From assembly GCA_016871115.1 (NCBI GenBank), contig VFZP01000008.1:1-37569 (forward strand): a DNA stretch of 37,569 nt, read 5' to 3'. Shown piece after piece: positions 1 to 6,942 of the stretch (positions are counted from its first letter, which is position 1; each line of letters starts with the position of its first letter). The notes beneath the pieces are model-generated. The model ran no database searches. It had not been told where the DNA came from and saw nothing but the letters and a program-made list of their open reading frames with translations. Source of the DNA: Acidobacteriota bacterium. GTDB lineage: Bacteria > Acidobacteriota > Terriglobia > Bryobacterales > Bryobacteraceae. Made by a program: the position numbers and the translations under genes.

Positions 1-102
1 CGCGGCGCTGCCGAGTTTGAGGAAAAGCGCCGGCAACGCGAACTGGCTTCGCTGCAACGGAAAGCTGCCCAGCTTGGTTTCCGCATCCAGCCTGCCGCTT
101 AA
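1..102 (+). CDS. C-terminal tail of an unidentified protein (partial)
   Basis: An open frame enters from the left edge and ends at TAA 100-102, giving the last 33 residues, which are rich in Arg, Lys, Glu and Gln and end in LGFRIQPAA. The charged helix followed by a short LGF-type strand resembles the C-termini of some transposases, but this is too little sequence to assign a family. The stop is followed by about 40 bases with no gene before a palindromic element. Confidence 0.4.
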   Translation, partial: RGAAEFEEKRRQRELASLQRKAAQLGFRIQPAA

Positions 103-143
103 TCGAATCAGTCGGTTACGGGGGAGTTTCTGGAGAGTCCCGC

Positions 144-158
144 GCGGGCGAAGCCCGC
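144..158. repeat. GCGGGC palindrome at the 3' end of the amidohydrolase
   Basis: Inverted repeat GCGGGC / GCCCGC with a three-base loop, directly after the TAG stop (162-160) of the minus-strand amidohydrolase. Read on the minus strand it is a GTAGG flank followed by a hairpin with a TTCG-type loop. There is no T-tract, so it is more likely a REP-like palindrome than a classical terminator. Nearly the same core recurs at 37390-37405. Confidence 0.5.
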
Positions 159-159
159 C

Positions 160-1437
160 CTACTTCGACGGTGGAGGAATGATGTGGTCAAACCCTTCGC
201 GGATGCCGTAGGTCGGGCCCAGCTTGCGCCAGTCCAGTCCGCCGCGTGAGCCTACGTTCCACACCACCCTGCCGCCATACACCGTCAGGTCCGCACTGAT
301 GCGCTGCTTGCCGTAGAAGCGCGCCCCGTACGCATCGGCGTACGCCACGTCGCCGTTGTGTACTTGGAGCGCAGCGATGTCGGCCACCGCGCCCACGCTC
401 AAGTGCCCCAGCGTGTCGCGGTGAATCACCTGCGCGGGCTTCCAGGTGGAAGCGCGAATCACGTCCACCAGCGGCATGCCCATCACCAGGCATTTCGACA
501 TCGTCGTCAACATGTCCTGCATGCCGGCATTCATGCTGCCGTTGTGCAGGTCCGTGGAAATGGTGTCGGGGTAAAAGCCGCTCGCGATGGCGGGCGCGGC
601 GTTGCGCATCACAAAGCTCCCGCCGCCGTGGCCCACGTCGAAAATCACACCGCGTTTGCGCGCCTCGCGCAGATACGGATACAGTTTGCCGTTCGCGTCC
701 ACATACGGCACTGGACCGCGGAACATGTGAGTGGAGATATCGCCGGGCCGCAGCCGCTGTGTCACCAACTGCCAGTAGGGGCGCTCGGGCAGGAAGTAGC
801 CGAAGTCCACCATGATCGGAATCGACGCGGCGCGCCCGGCGGCGAGCGCTTTGTCCACGCTCTCCCAATCCGGCTTGCGATAGTGCGCCGACTTCACGCC
901 CACCACCACATCCTTATGCTTCGCGGCGAGCTTGGCAACGGCCTCCGGATCGAAGTCCGCCTGCTCGGTGATGTCGGTGATCATGCCGAAGCCCGCGATG
1001 TTGATCATCGCCAGCACGCGCGTTTCAGCGCGGTCGATCACGCCCTGGCGGAACGATTCAAAATTGCGCCAGCCGGAGCTGCCCGCGTCCACCATCGTCG
1101 TCACGCCGGTGCGGAAGCTGAACGCGTCCGGCTGCACGCTGTTATCGCCGGCCCACGCGCCCGGAATGCCGGTGGAGTGGAAGACGTGCACGTGCAGATC
1201 GATCAGTCCCGGTGTGACGTAGAGGCCATTCACCGGCAGCGTCTGCCGCGCGCGCGACGCGTCGACATCGCGCGCCATCGCCGCGATGCGCCCATTCTTC
1301 ACGGCGACGTCTCGCGGCTCATTGATGCCGTTGCGCGGGTCAATCACGTGCCCGCCCTTCAGCAACAGATCGAATTCCTGCGCGGGCAGCGACACGGCGC
1401 CCAGCAGTAGTAGCGCGCACCAACCCGCGCGCAACAT
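160..1437 (-). CDS. Exported amidohydrolase, EF_0837/AHA_3915-like
   Basis: A 425-residue metal-dependent hydrolase. An N-terminal signal peptide (about residues 1-19, ending SLPAQ) is followed by the amidohydrolase beta-sandwich start (LLLKGGHVIDPRNG) and the metal motif GLIDLHVHVFHS with His82 and His84. Further candidate ligands are Lys182 in VGVKSAHY (possibly carboxylated), His237, His270 in DVGHG and Asp296 in STDLH. The overall pattern matches the dihydroorotase-like family that includes EF_0837/AHA_3915, whose members often neighbour SelA-like PLP enzymes; two of those occur in this window. The ATG at 1437 is chosen because it overlaps the upstream oxidoreductase stop (TAATG), implying translational coupling, and because the signal peptide starts there. 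Substrate unknown; the enzyme probably acts on the outer face of the cytoplasmic membrane. Confidence 0.85.
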   Translation of the reverse strand: MLRAGWCALLLLGAVSLPAQEFDLLLKGGHVIDPRNGINEPRDVAVKNGRIAAMARDVDASRARQTLPVNGLYVTPGLIDLHVHVFHSTGIPGAWAGDNSVQPDAFSFRTGVTTMVDAGSSGWRNFESFRQGVIDRAETRVLAMINIAGFGMITDITEQADFDPEAVAKLAAKHKDVVVGVKSAHYRKPDWESVDKALAAGRAASIPIMVDFGYFLPERPYWQLVTQRLRPGDISTHMFRGPVPYVDANGKLYPYLREARKRGVIFDVGHGGGSFVMRNAAPAIASGFYPDTISTDLHNGSMNAGMQDMLTTMSKCLVMGMPLVDVIRASTWKPAQVIHRDTLGHLSVGAVADIAALQVHNGDVAYADAYGARFYGKQRISADLTVYGGRVVWNVGSRGGLDWRKLGPTYGIREGFDHIIPPPSK

Positions 1438-2678
1438 TACGCTTTCACGATCCGTTCTTTGTTGCGGTCCCAGGCGCTGTATTGCCGCTTGCGCAGCGAC
1501 TGCACGCCAATCTGCGACGCCACCACGCCGTAGTAGCCCAGTTCCACGGGGCACTTCAGCGCTTCGCCCAGGCGAATCGCGTTGTGCAGGTTTTTGTGAT
1601 GCAGCACCGTGTCCTCGCGGCCTGTCTTCTTGAACGAAATCTCCTGCGCCTCTTTGGCGAACGGATCCTGCGGTTTGATTACGAAGCCCTCGCGGTTAAA
1701 CGATAGCGTCGCTTTGTGACCGCGCAGCATGTGTTCGATCATCGAATTGTTGCCCATCGACGAAACCAGTTGTACGGTCAACCCTTCGGGGTAGTCGAGT
1801 AAGATGTTCATCGTGTCTGGTACTTCGCCCTCGGCGTCGGGCCAGGCAAACTTGCCGCCCGTGCCGACGCCGCGCTGCGGGAAGGTGAGGCCGAGGCTCT
1901 TGATGATGCGCGTCACGCGGTGAATAAAGAGGTCACTCGCGATGCCGCTTGAGTAGTCCCAATAGCGGCGCCAGTTGAAGAAGCGATTCGGGTCAAACGG
2001 GCGTTTGGGCGCGGAGCCCAGCCAGGCATTCCAGTCGAAGTTCACGCCCGGCTTGATGTTCGGGTCGGCCGGCGTGTTCAGGAAATCCGGCTTCATCGAG
2101 TTGCGCGAGTAGTCGATCTGCGCCAGCACCACCTTGCCGATGGTCCCGTCTTTCACGTATTTGTTGGCCGCCTCGTAGGAGTCGTCCGACATGCCCTGCA
2201 CGCCCACCTGCATGCGAATGTTCTTGGCTGCATTCAGTTTGGCCACCACTTTCTTCGCCTGGTCCACGTTCCACGTCATCGGCTTTTCGCAGTAGATGTG
2301 TTTACCTGCCGCGGCGGCGTCCATCGAAATCTGCGCGTGCCAGTGCTCGGGCGTGGCGATCAGCACGTAGTCGACGTCTTTGTTGTCGAGCAGCTTCCGG
2401 TAGTCGCGAGACTTGTTCGGCGCGCCGGTGAGCTGCGACGCCGAGTCGGCGCGCTTGTCAAAAAGATCGCAAACGGAGTGGAACTCGATGTTGAGTTCGT
2501 CTTTGGCGCGCGTCAGTGGGCGCATATGGCCGGCCGTGGCCATGCCTCCGCAGCCGATCACGCCCACGCGCAAACGGTCGTTGGCGCCGGGCACGGCGGC
2601 GTAGCTTTTGGCGGTCCAAGCGGAGACGGCGGCCGCGGCGGCGGAAGAAGTGAAGATTCGGCGGGAAATCTCAGACAT
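1437..2678 (-). CDS. Tat-exported Gfo/Idh/MocA-family oxidoreductase
   Basis: A 413-residue NAD(P)-dependent dehydrogenase. A twin-arginine signal (SRRIFTSS at residues 5-12, then an Ala-rich stretch to about 27) precedes the Rossmann fold with VGVIGCGGMA near residues 38-47 and the family motif CEKPMTWN (EKP at 131-133). The C-terminal half is the Gfo/Idh/MocA alpha/beta domain. Known members oxidise or isomerise sugars and glycosides; exported ones are common in Solibacter-like bacteria and carry their cofactor through Tat. It is the first gene of a two-gene operon with the amidohydrolase, with stop and start overlapping by one base. Upstream on the minus strand a TAACAT hexamer lies 7 bases before the ATG and no Shine-Dalgarno is evident, so a leaderless transcript is possible. 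The specific substrate cannot be told. Confidence 0.9.
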   Translation of the reverse strand: MSEISRRIFTSSAAAAAVSAWTAKSYAAVPGANDRLRVGVIGCGGMATAGHMRPLTRAKDELNIEFHSVCDLFDKRADSASQLTGAPNKSRDYRKLLDNKDVDYVLIATPEHWHAQISMDAAAAGKHIYCEKPMTWNVDQAKKVVAKLNAAKNIRMQVGVQGMSDDSYEAANKYVKDGTIGKVVLAQIDYSRNSMKPDFLNTPADPNIKPGVNFDWNAWLGSAPKRPFDPNRFFNWRRYWDYSSGIASDLFIHRVTRIIKSLGLTFPQRGVGTGGKFAWPDAEGEVPDTMNILLDYPEGLTVQLVSSMGNNSMIEHMLRGHKATLSFNREGFVIKPQDPFAKEAQEISFKKTGREDTVLHHKNLHNAIRLGEALKCPVELGYYGVVASQIGVQSLRKRQYSAWDRNKERIVKA

Positions 2679-2742
2679 CTATAGAATGTTATGACAACGC
2701 GCGACAGTGCCGCGATAGGCCCTTAACGGGAGGCCCAATTAG

Positions 2743-2758
2743 TGCTAGTTTTCTAGCA
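2743..2758. promoter_or_regulatory. Candidate BlaI operator (perfect inverted repeat)
   Basis: TGCTAG and CTAGCA form a perfect 6-base inverted repeat around TTTT, 20 bases upstream of the blaI-like start and between two divergent genes. A further TAGCA half-site lies at 2773-2777, directly before the ATG. BlaI/MecI repressors bind short palindromes in their own promoters, so self-regulation is likely. The half-site differs from the classical staphylococcal TACA/TGTA type, so assignment rests on position and symmetry only. Confidence 0.5.
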
Positions 2759-2778
2759 TGGTGCTGGGCAAATAGCAT

Positions 2779-3159
2779 ATGCCGCAAGATCCTCTCAGCC
2801 GCCGCGAGCGGCAAATCATGGACGCGCTGTTCCGCCTGGGTCAAGCCACGGCGGCCGAGGTACGCGCCGAGATGGCGGATCCGCCCGGCTATTCCGCCGT
2901 CCGCGCCCAACTCCGCACGCTGGAAGAGAAGGGCCACTTGCGCCACGAAGAAGAGGGCCCGCGTTACGTCTATCTGCCGAAGGTTCGTCCGGAACAGGCC
3001 CGGCGGTCGGCGCTCCGCCATCTGGTGGATACGTTCTTCGGCGGGTCAGCGGCAGAGGCGGCCAGCGCGTTGCTAGACCACTCCGCGGCGAAGCTGTCAG
3101 CCTCCGAACTCGACGAACTCGCGCAGCAGATCGAGAAGGCCCGCGAGGAGGGACGCTGA
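2779..3159 (+). CDS. BlaI/MecI-family transcriptional repressor
   Basis: A 126-residue protein with the usual BlaI/MecI architecture: an N-terminal winged helix (LSRRERQIMDALFRLGQAT through YSAVRAQLRTLEEKGHLRHE, about residues 6-58) and a C-terminal helical dimerisation segment (SALRHLVDTFFGGS to the end). In this family the repressor is inactivated by cleavage after the partner M56 protease senses a signal. The partner gene follows after three bases, so the two form an operon. No beta-lactamase lies nearby; in Acidobacteriota such pairs are widespread and usually of unknown target. No strong ribosome-binding site is seen before ATG 2779. Confidence 0.9.
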   Translation: MPQDPLSRRERQIMDALFRLGQATAAEVRAEMADPPGYSAVRAQLRTLEEKGHLRHEEEGPRYVYLPKVRPEQARRSALRHLVDTFFGGSAAEAASALLDHSAAKLSASELDELAQQIEKAREEGR

Positions 3160-3162
3160 CCC

Positions 3163-4701
3163 ATGCTGGCCGAACTGTTTCTGCTGAGCGCCGCGATTGT
3201 GGCCATCGCCGCGCTGGCTGCTTCCCTGCTTCGTCGCCGCTCAGCCGCGGAACGGCACCTCGTGTGGTGCGGTGTGCTGGTTGCGTTGCTGCTGTTGCCG
3301 CTCTTGCGCGCCGGCGTCTGGACGCCGCGCTATCAGGCGCCCGAGGCGATCGCCCGCACGGTCATTTATGTCACGGCCTCCTTGGGTGCGCCAGCCGCGC
3401 CGCGCCCCTCGTCTTTGCCTCGCTTGCCTTGGACCGCGATGTAGCTGATCGGGGCCTCGGCCGTGACCGCCCGGTTCGTTTACGCCCATGCCCGTCTCGC
3501 GCGGATGATACGCCGCTCCACGCCTTGGACGTGCGCGGATACGCGGTTGAGCGAGGAAGTCAGTGTGCCTATGGTGTGCGGCCTCACCGCGCCTGTCATT
3601 CTCCTCCCCGCTGCCGCCCGCGAGTGGCCGACTGATGAACTTGCATCGGTGCTGGCGCATGAGCGCATGCACCTGCACCGCCGCAACAACTGGACGCAAG
3701 CCTTGGCGCATCTGGCTTGCGTGCTTTGCTGGCCGCAGCCGCTGGTTTGGCTGGCGGCGAAAGCGATACGCAACGATTGCGAGCAGGCCTGCGACGATGG
3801 CGTGCTCGTTGAAGGAACTCCAGCTTCGGCGGACGCCGGCGTGCTGGTCAACATGGCTCGCGCACTGTCGGCTCAGCCGACGGCGGCGCCGGCCGGAGGA
3901 ATTGCCATGACTCGTACTTCTCAGCCCCATCGCCGGATTGCCGCGTTGCTCGATCCCGGCGCGGACAGGCGCCCGGCGAGCCGCTTGTCGTTTGCCTGGA
4001 GCGGCGCGCTCCCCATGGCGCTGCTCATCGGCGCGGCGGGCTTTGAATTGCCCGCCTTCGGGCAACAGGGCCGTTTCACTGGTGTCGTGCGCGACGCCAG
4101 CGGCGCGGCCGTGCCCAAGGCGCGGGTGGATTTGACCAGCAAGGTGGGCGGCGAGGAAGTGCGTGAAGTGGTGTACACCAATGAAGGCGGCGAGTTAACG
4201 CTGGACCACATGCCCGACGGCGCCTACGATATCACCGTGGCCAAGCCGGGCTTCGCTCTGCTGACGCAAGCCAACCTTTTGTTTGAATCCGGCAAAACGC
4301 AGCCCGTGGAACTGACGTTGAACGAAGGGCAGATTCGTGAGCGCCTCTCCGTGGTGGGCAGCGGCGTGCCCGCGAATCCGCCCACCGCCTCCGGCGAGCC
4401 CACGCGCATTCGGGTGGGAGGTAAAGTACAGGCGGCGAAGCTGGTTACGCAGGTTCGCCCGCAATACCCCATGGCGGCCAAAGCGGAAGGCGTCGACGGC
4501 ACGGTGCTACTGCGCGCCATCATCGGCACCGACGGGGCGGTGATCAATCTCGAAACCATGAATCGCGCCGTAGACGCGCGGCTGGTGGAAGCGGCCAAGC
4601 GGGCCGTCAGCCAGTGGCGCTACTCGCCGACGCTGCTGAACGGCAAGCCCATCGAAGTGATCACCGTCGTGGAGATCAACTTCACGCTGATGCCGTGGTA
4701 G
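3163..4701 (+). pseudogene. BlaR1-type M56 sensor with CarboxypepD_reg and TonB domains, amber-interrupted
   Basis: One frame of 513 codons interrupted by TAG at 3442-3444. Before the stop are two hydrophobic membrane segments. After it the frame continues LIGASAV and the M56 metalloprotease domain with HERMH (His166, Glu167, His170 of the joined frame) and the NDCEQACDD segment. Then come a transmembrane stretch (about 275-290), a carboxypeptidase-regulatory-like domain (RFTGVVRDASGAAVPKARV) and a TonB C-terminal domain (VRPQYPMAAKAEGVDGTVLL through WRYSPTLLNGKP). The residue before LIG is usually Trp in this family, so TGG to TAG is the simplest lesion. A GTG at 3463 could restart translation but would lack the first membrane helices. 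If read through, it would couple signal sensing to an envelope TonB module. Confidence 0.8.
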
Positions 4702-4712
4702 GCTCACCGGTG

Positions 4713-5642
4713 ATGATCCGCACCACATCGACTGTGTTCCTCGCGGCACTGGTCTCTTCGGCCAGCGCCGCTGACTTTGAAGTCAAAGACGAAGCCCAGT
4801 TCAAGAAGATGTTCCCGGCCGGCGCGAAAGTGGAGCGCCTCGCGACGGGCATGCAATTCGTCGAAGGCCCGCAGTGGATGCCCGGCGGCTTCCTTGTCTT
4901 CAGCGATATCCCGGCGAACGAGCTGAAGCGCTGGGATGCAAAAGGCGGCTTGCAAACCTTCCGCAAACCTAGCCAGAACACCAACGGCAACACGCTTGAC
5001 CGTGAAGGCCGCCTGCTCTCGGCCGAACATGGCGGACGCCGCGTATCGCGCACGGAGAAAGAAGGCACCCAGGTGACAGTCGCCGATTCGTTCGAGGGCA
5101 AGAAACTCAGCTCACCGAACGACGTGGTGGTGAAGTCCGACGGCACCATCTGGTTCACCGATCCCGACTACGGCCTCGCCGGACGCCCAAAGGAAACGCC
5201 GGGCAACTTTGTCTATCGCTTCGATCCGGCGTCGAAGTTCCTCACGCCCATCGCCAAGGACTTCGACAAACCCAACGGATTATGTTTTTCACCCGACGAG
5301 TCGCGCCTCTACGTGGCTGACTCCGGCAAGCCTCGCCACATCCGCGTCTTCAACATCGCGCGTGACGGTGCCGCCACGGGCGGCGACGTCTTCGCGGCGG
5401 TCGACAAAGGCGTCCCTGACGGCATTCGCTGCGACTCGAAAGGCCGCGTGTGGTCCAGTTCCGGCGACGGCGCGCAGGTGTTCGACCCGAGCGGTCAACT
5501 CCTGGTGCGTATTCTGCTGCCGGAAGCCGCCGCGAATCTTGCCTTCGGCGGACCGAAGGGGCGCACGCTGTACCTTACGGCGCGCAAGTCGCTTTATGCC
5601 GTGGAGACCAAAGCCGTGCAAGCCAGACGTCCGAAGCGATAG
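4713..5642 (+). CDS. Exported SMP-30/gluconolactonase-like protein
   Basis: A 309-residue six-bladed beta-propeller of the SMP-30/gluconolactonase/LRE family. The ATG at 4713 begins a clear Sec signal peptide (MIRTTSTVFLAALVSSASA). Conserved metal-site segments are visible: MQFVEGPQWMP (Glu), SPNDVVVKSDGTIWFTDP (Asn/Asp) and KPNGLCFSPDES with YVADSG. Members hydrolyse sugar lactones or related esters using a divalent metal. It starts 11 bases after the sensor gene on the same strand, so it may share its transcript. It fits the theme of extracytoplasmic sugar enzymes in this window. The actual substrate is unknown. Confidence 0.88.
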   Translation: MIRTTSTVFLAALVSSASAADFEVKDEAQFKKMFPAGAKVERLATGMQFVEGPQWMPGGFLVFSDIPANELKRWDAKGGLQTFRKPSQNTNGNTLDREGRLLSAEHGGRRVSRTEKEGTQVTVADSFEGKKLSSPNDVVVKSDGTIWFTDPDYGLAGRPKETPGNFVYRFDPASKFLTPIAKDFDKPNGLCFSPDESRLYVADSGKPRHIRVFNIARDGAATGGDVFAAVDKGVPDGIRCDSKGRVWSSSGDGAQVFDPSGQLLVRILLPEAAANLAFGGPKGRTLYLTARKSLYAVETKAVQARRPKR

Positions 5643-5740
5643 GCTGGTCGGGACGGCAAGCGGGTACGGTCGATCGCGCGAAGTGGTTGAACGGCGGGGA
5701 GAAGTAAAGTTTCTGCCCGTGACAACGCACTGACGCTGCT

Positions 5741-6922
5741 TCACGCAGTGCGGAGTGCGTCGGCGAGGCGCTCGGCGACGACGCGGTGTTCGGCGCCGCG
5801 CATGAGCCAGACCGAAACCATGATGCTGCCCTTGCCTTGGCTGAGCAGGTGAATCGCGGGGGTGCCGGCGCGGAGCTTTTCGAGCACCTTTTGCGCGGTG
5901 ACGCCGGACTTCGATTGCTCGTCCCACTGGATCTTCAGGTGCGGGACAGCGTTGGCAATCTCGGGGATGACGCGAGAGAGCTTCAGGCCGCCGACCTTCG
6001 ACAGCATCGAGGTCATCTCAGACACCTTGCGATCCAGGTCGCGCGTGACGGCGTTGTAGTCGGTCTTCAAGAACAACTCCACGGCGGCAAGCAGGCCCAT
6101 CATTTCTTCCTTGCCCACCTTCATGCCGCGGCCCACGCCGCCGGAGGGGCTGATGCACTGGCGCGCGGCGTCGATGAGATCGGCGCGGCCGAGCAGGAGG
6201 CCGGACGCCTGCGGACCCATGAGTCCTTTGCCGCCGGAGAAGGCGACGAGATCGAAGCCGCCCTGCACGTACTTCCATAGATTCTCTTTGGGCGGAACGT
6301 CAGCCGCTGCGTCGTTGAACGAGGGCACGTTGTGCTTCTTGGCGAGCGCCACCCACTCCTGCCACTTGATTCTTCCGTCGCCATCGTTCTTGTTGAGGAA
6401 GAACATCATCGCCGTGCGCGGCGAAACGGCCCGGGCCACGTCTTCCGGGGTTTCCACCCAGACGCTGCGCGCGCCCTGGATATACATCTGCGCTTCGTAG
6501 CCGGAGCGGTGCGACTTCTGCTGGATCACTTCAAACGGCGTGCCGCCTGAGGTTTCGGGCATCGCCTCCAGGCGCTTGTGGTCGCCACGCGACATGCAGG
6601 CCGCGGCGGCCACGGCGATCGAAGACGCCGCCCCGCAGGTGACTAGCGCCGCGGACACGTTCAGCAACTCGGCAATGCGCGCACCCACCTTCTTCTGCAG
6701 TTCCGCGAGCGGGATGAAATGGCGCGCGGCTTCGTTCATGGCGCGGATCACTTCGGGCGGCATGAGCGAGCCGCCGAGCATGGTAACGGTGCCCATGCCG
6801 TTGATGACGGGCTGCACGCCGATGCGCGTGTATATGCTCGCGTCCGGCAGGGCGGTTTCTTTGGGCGCGGCGGCGAGCGGCGAAAGCGCGGCGGCCTGCA
6901 TGAGACGGCGTCGGGTTGGCAT
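5741..6922 (-). CDS. Tat-exported SelA-like PLP-dependent enzyme (paralogue 1)
   Basis: A 393-residue fold-type-I PLP enzyme related to selenocysteine synthase (SelA) and D-glucosaminate-6-phosphate ammonia-lyase (DgaE). The PLP lysine is Lys232 in AFSGGKGLMGPQ, and Asp204 in FNDAAAD should contact the pyridine nitrogen. The ATG at 6922 is preferred because it begins a twin-arginine signal (MPTRRRLMQAAALSPLAAA). True SelA is cytosolic and has no such signal, so a lyase or racemase acting on a small substrate is more likely. On the minus strand TATACT lies six bases before this ATG, suggesting a leaderless transcript. The gene is divergent from mutL and intact. It resembles the second SelA-like gene at 9244. 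Confidence 0.85.
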   Translation of the reverse strand: MPTRRRLMQAAALSPLAAAPKETALPDASIYTRIGVQPVINGMGTVTMLGGSLMPPEVIRAMNEAARHFIPLAELQKKVGARIAELLNVSAALVTCGAASSIAVAAAACMSRGDHKRLEAMPETSGGTPFEVIQQKSHRSGYEAQMYIQGARSVWVETPEDVARAVSPRTAMMFFLNKNDGDGRIKWQEWVALAKKHNVPSFNDAAADVPPKENLWKYVQGGFDLVAFSGGKGLMGPQASGLLLGRADLIDAARQCISPSGGVGRGMKVGKEEMMGLLAAVELFLKTDYNAVTRDLDRKVSEMTSMLSKVGGLKLSRVIPEIANAVPHLKIQWDEQSKSGVTAQKVLEKLRAGTPAIHLLSQGKGSIMVSVWLMRGAEHRVVAERLADALRTA

Positions 6923-6928
6923 GCAAAA

Positions 6929-6936
6929 AGTATAAT
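6929..6936. promoter_or_regulatory. Symmetric -10 element shared by divergent mutL and SelA-like genes
   Basis: AGTATAAT gives TATAAT on the plus strand (6931-6936) and TATACT on the minus strand (6934-6929). Each lies six bases before the probable start codon of its own gene (TTG 6943 for mutL, ATG 6922 for the SelA-like enzyme). That spacing puts the transcription start at or next to the start codon. No good -35 hexamer is visible on the plus side. Bidirectional promoters with overlapping -10 elements are known in bacteria. Confidence 0.55.
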
Positions 6937-6942
6937 GCAAGC

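Noticed and set aside
358-1410. Long open frame on the plus strand opposite the amidohydrolase
   Set aside because: High GC opens antisense frames; its composition is Arg/His-rich without domain signatures, while the opposite strand carries clear motifs. The same applies to antisense frames at 13817-14995 and 34377-35573 (minus).
2779-4701. A beta-lactam resistance system
   Set aside because: BlaI/BlaR1-type genes are present, but there is no beta-lactamase or penicillin-binding protein nearby, and the sensor carries a TonB module and a premature stop.
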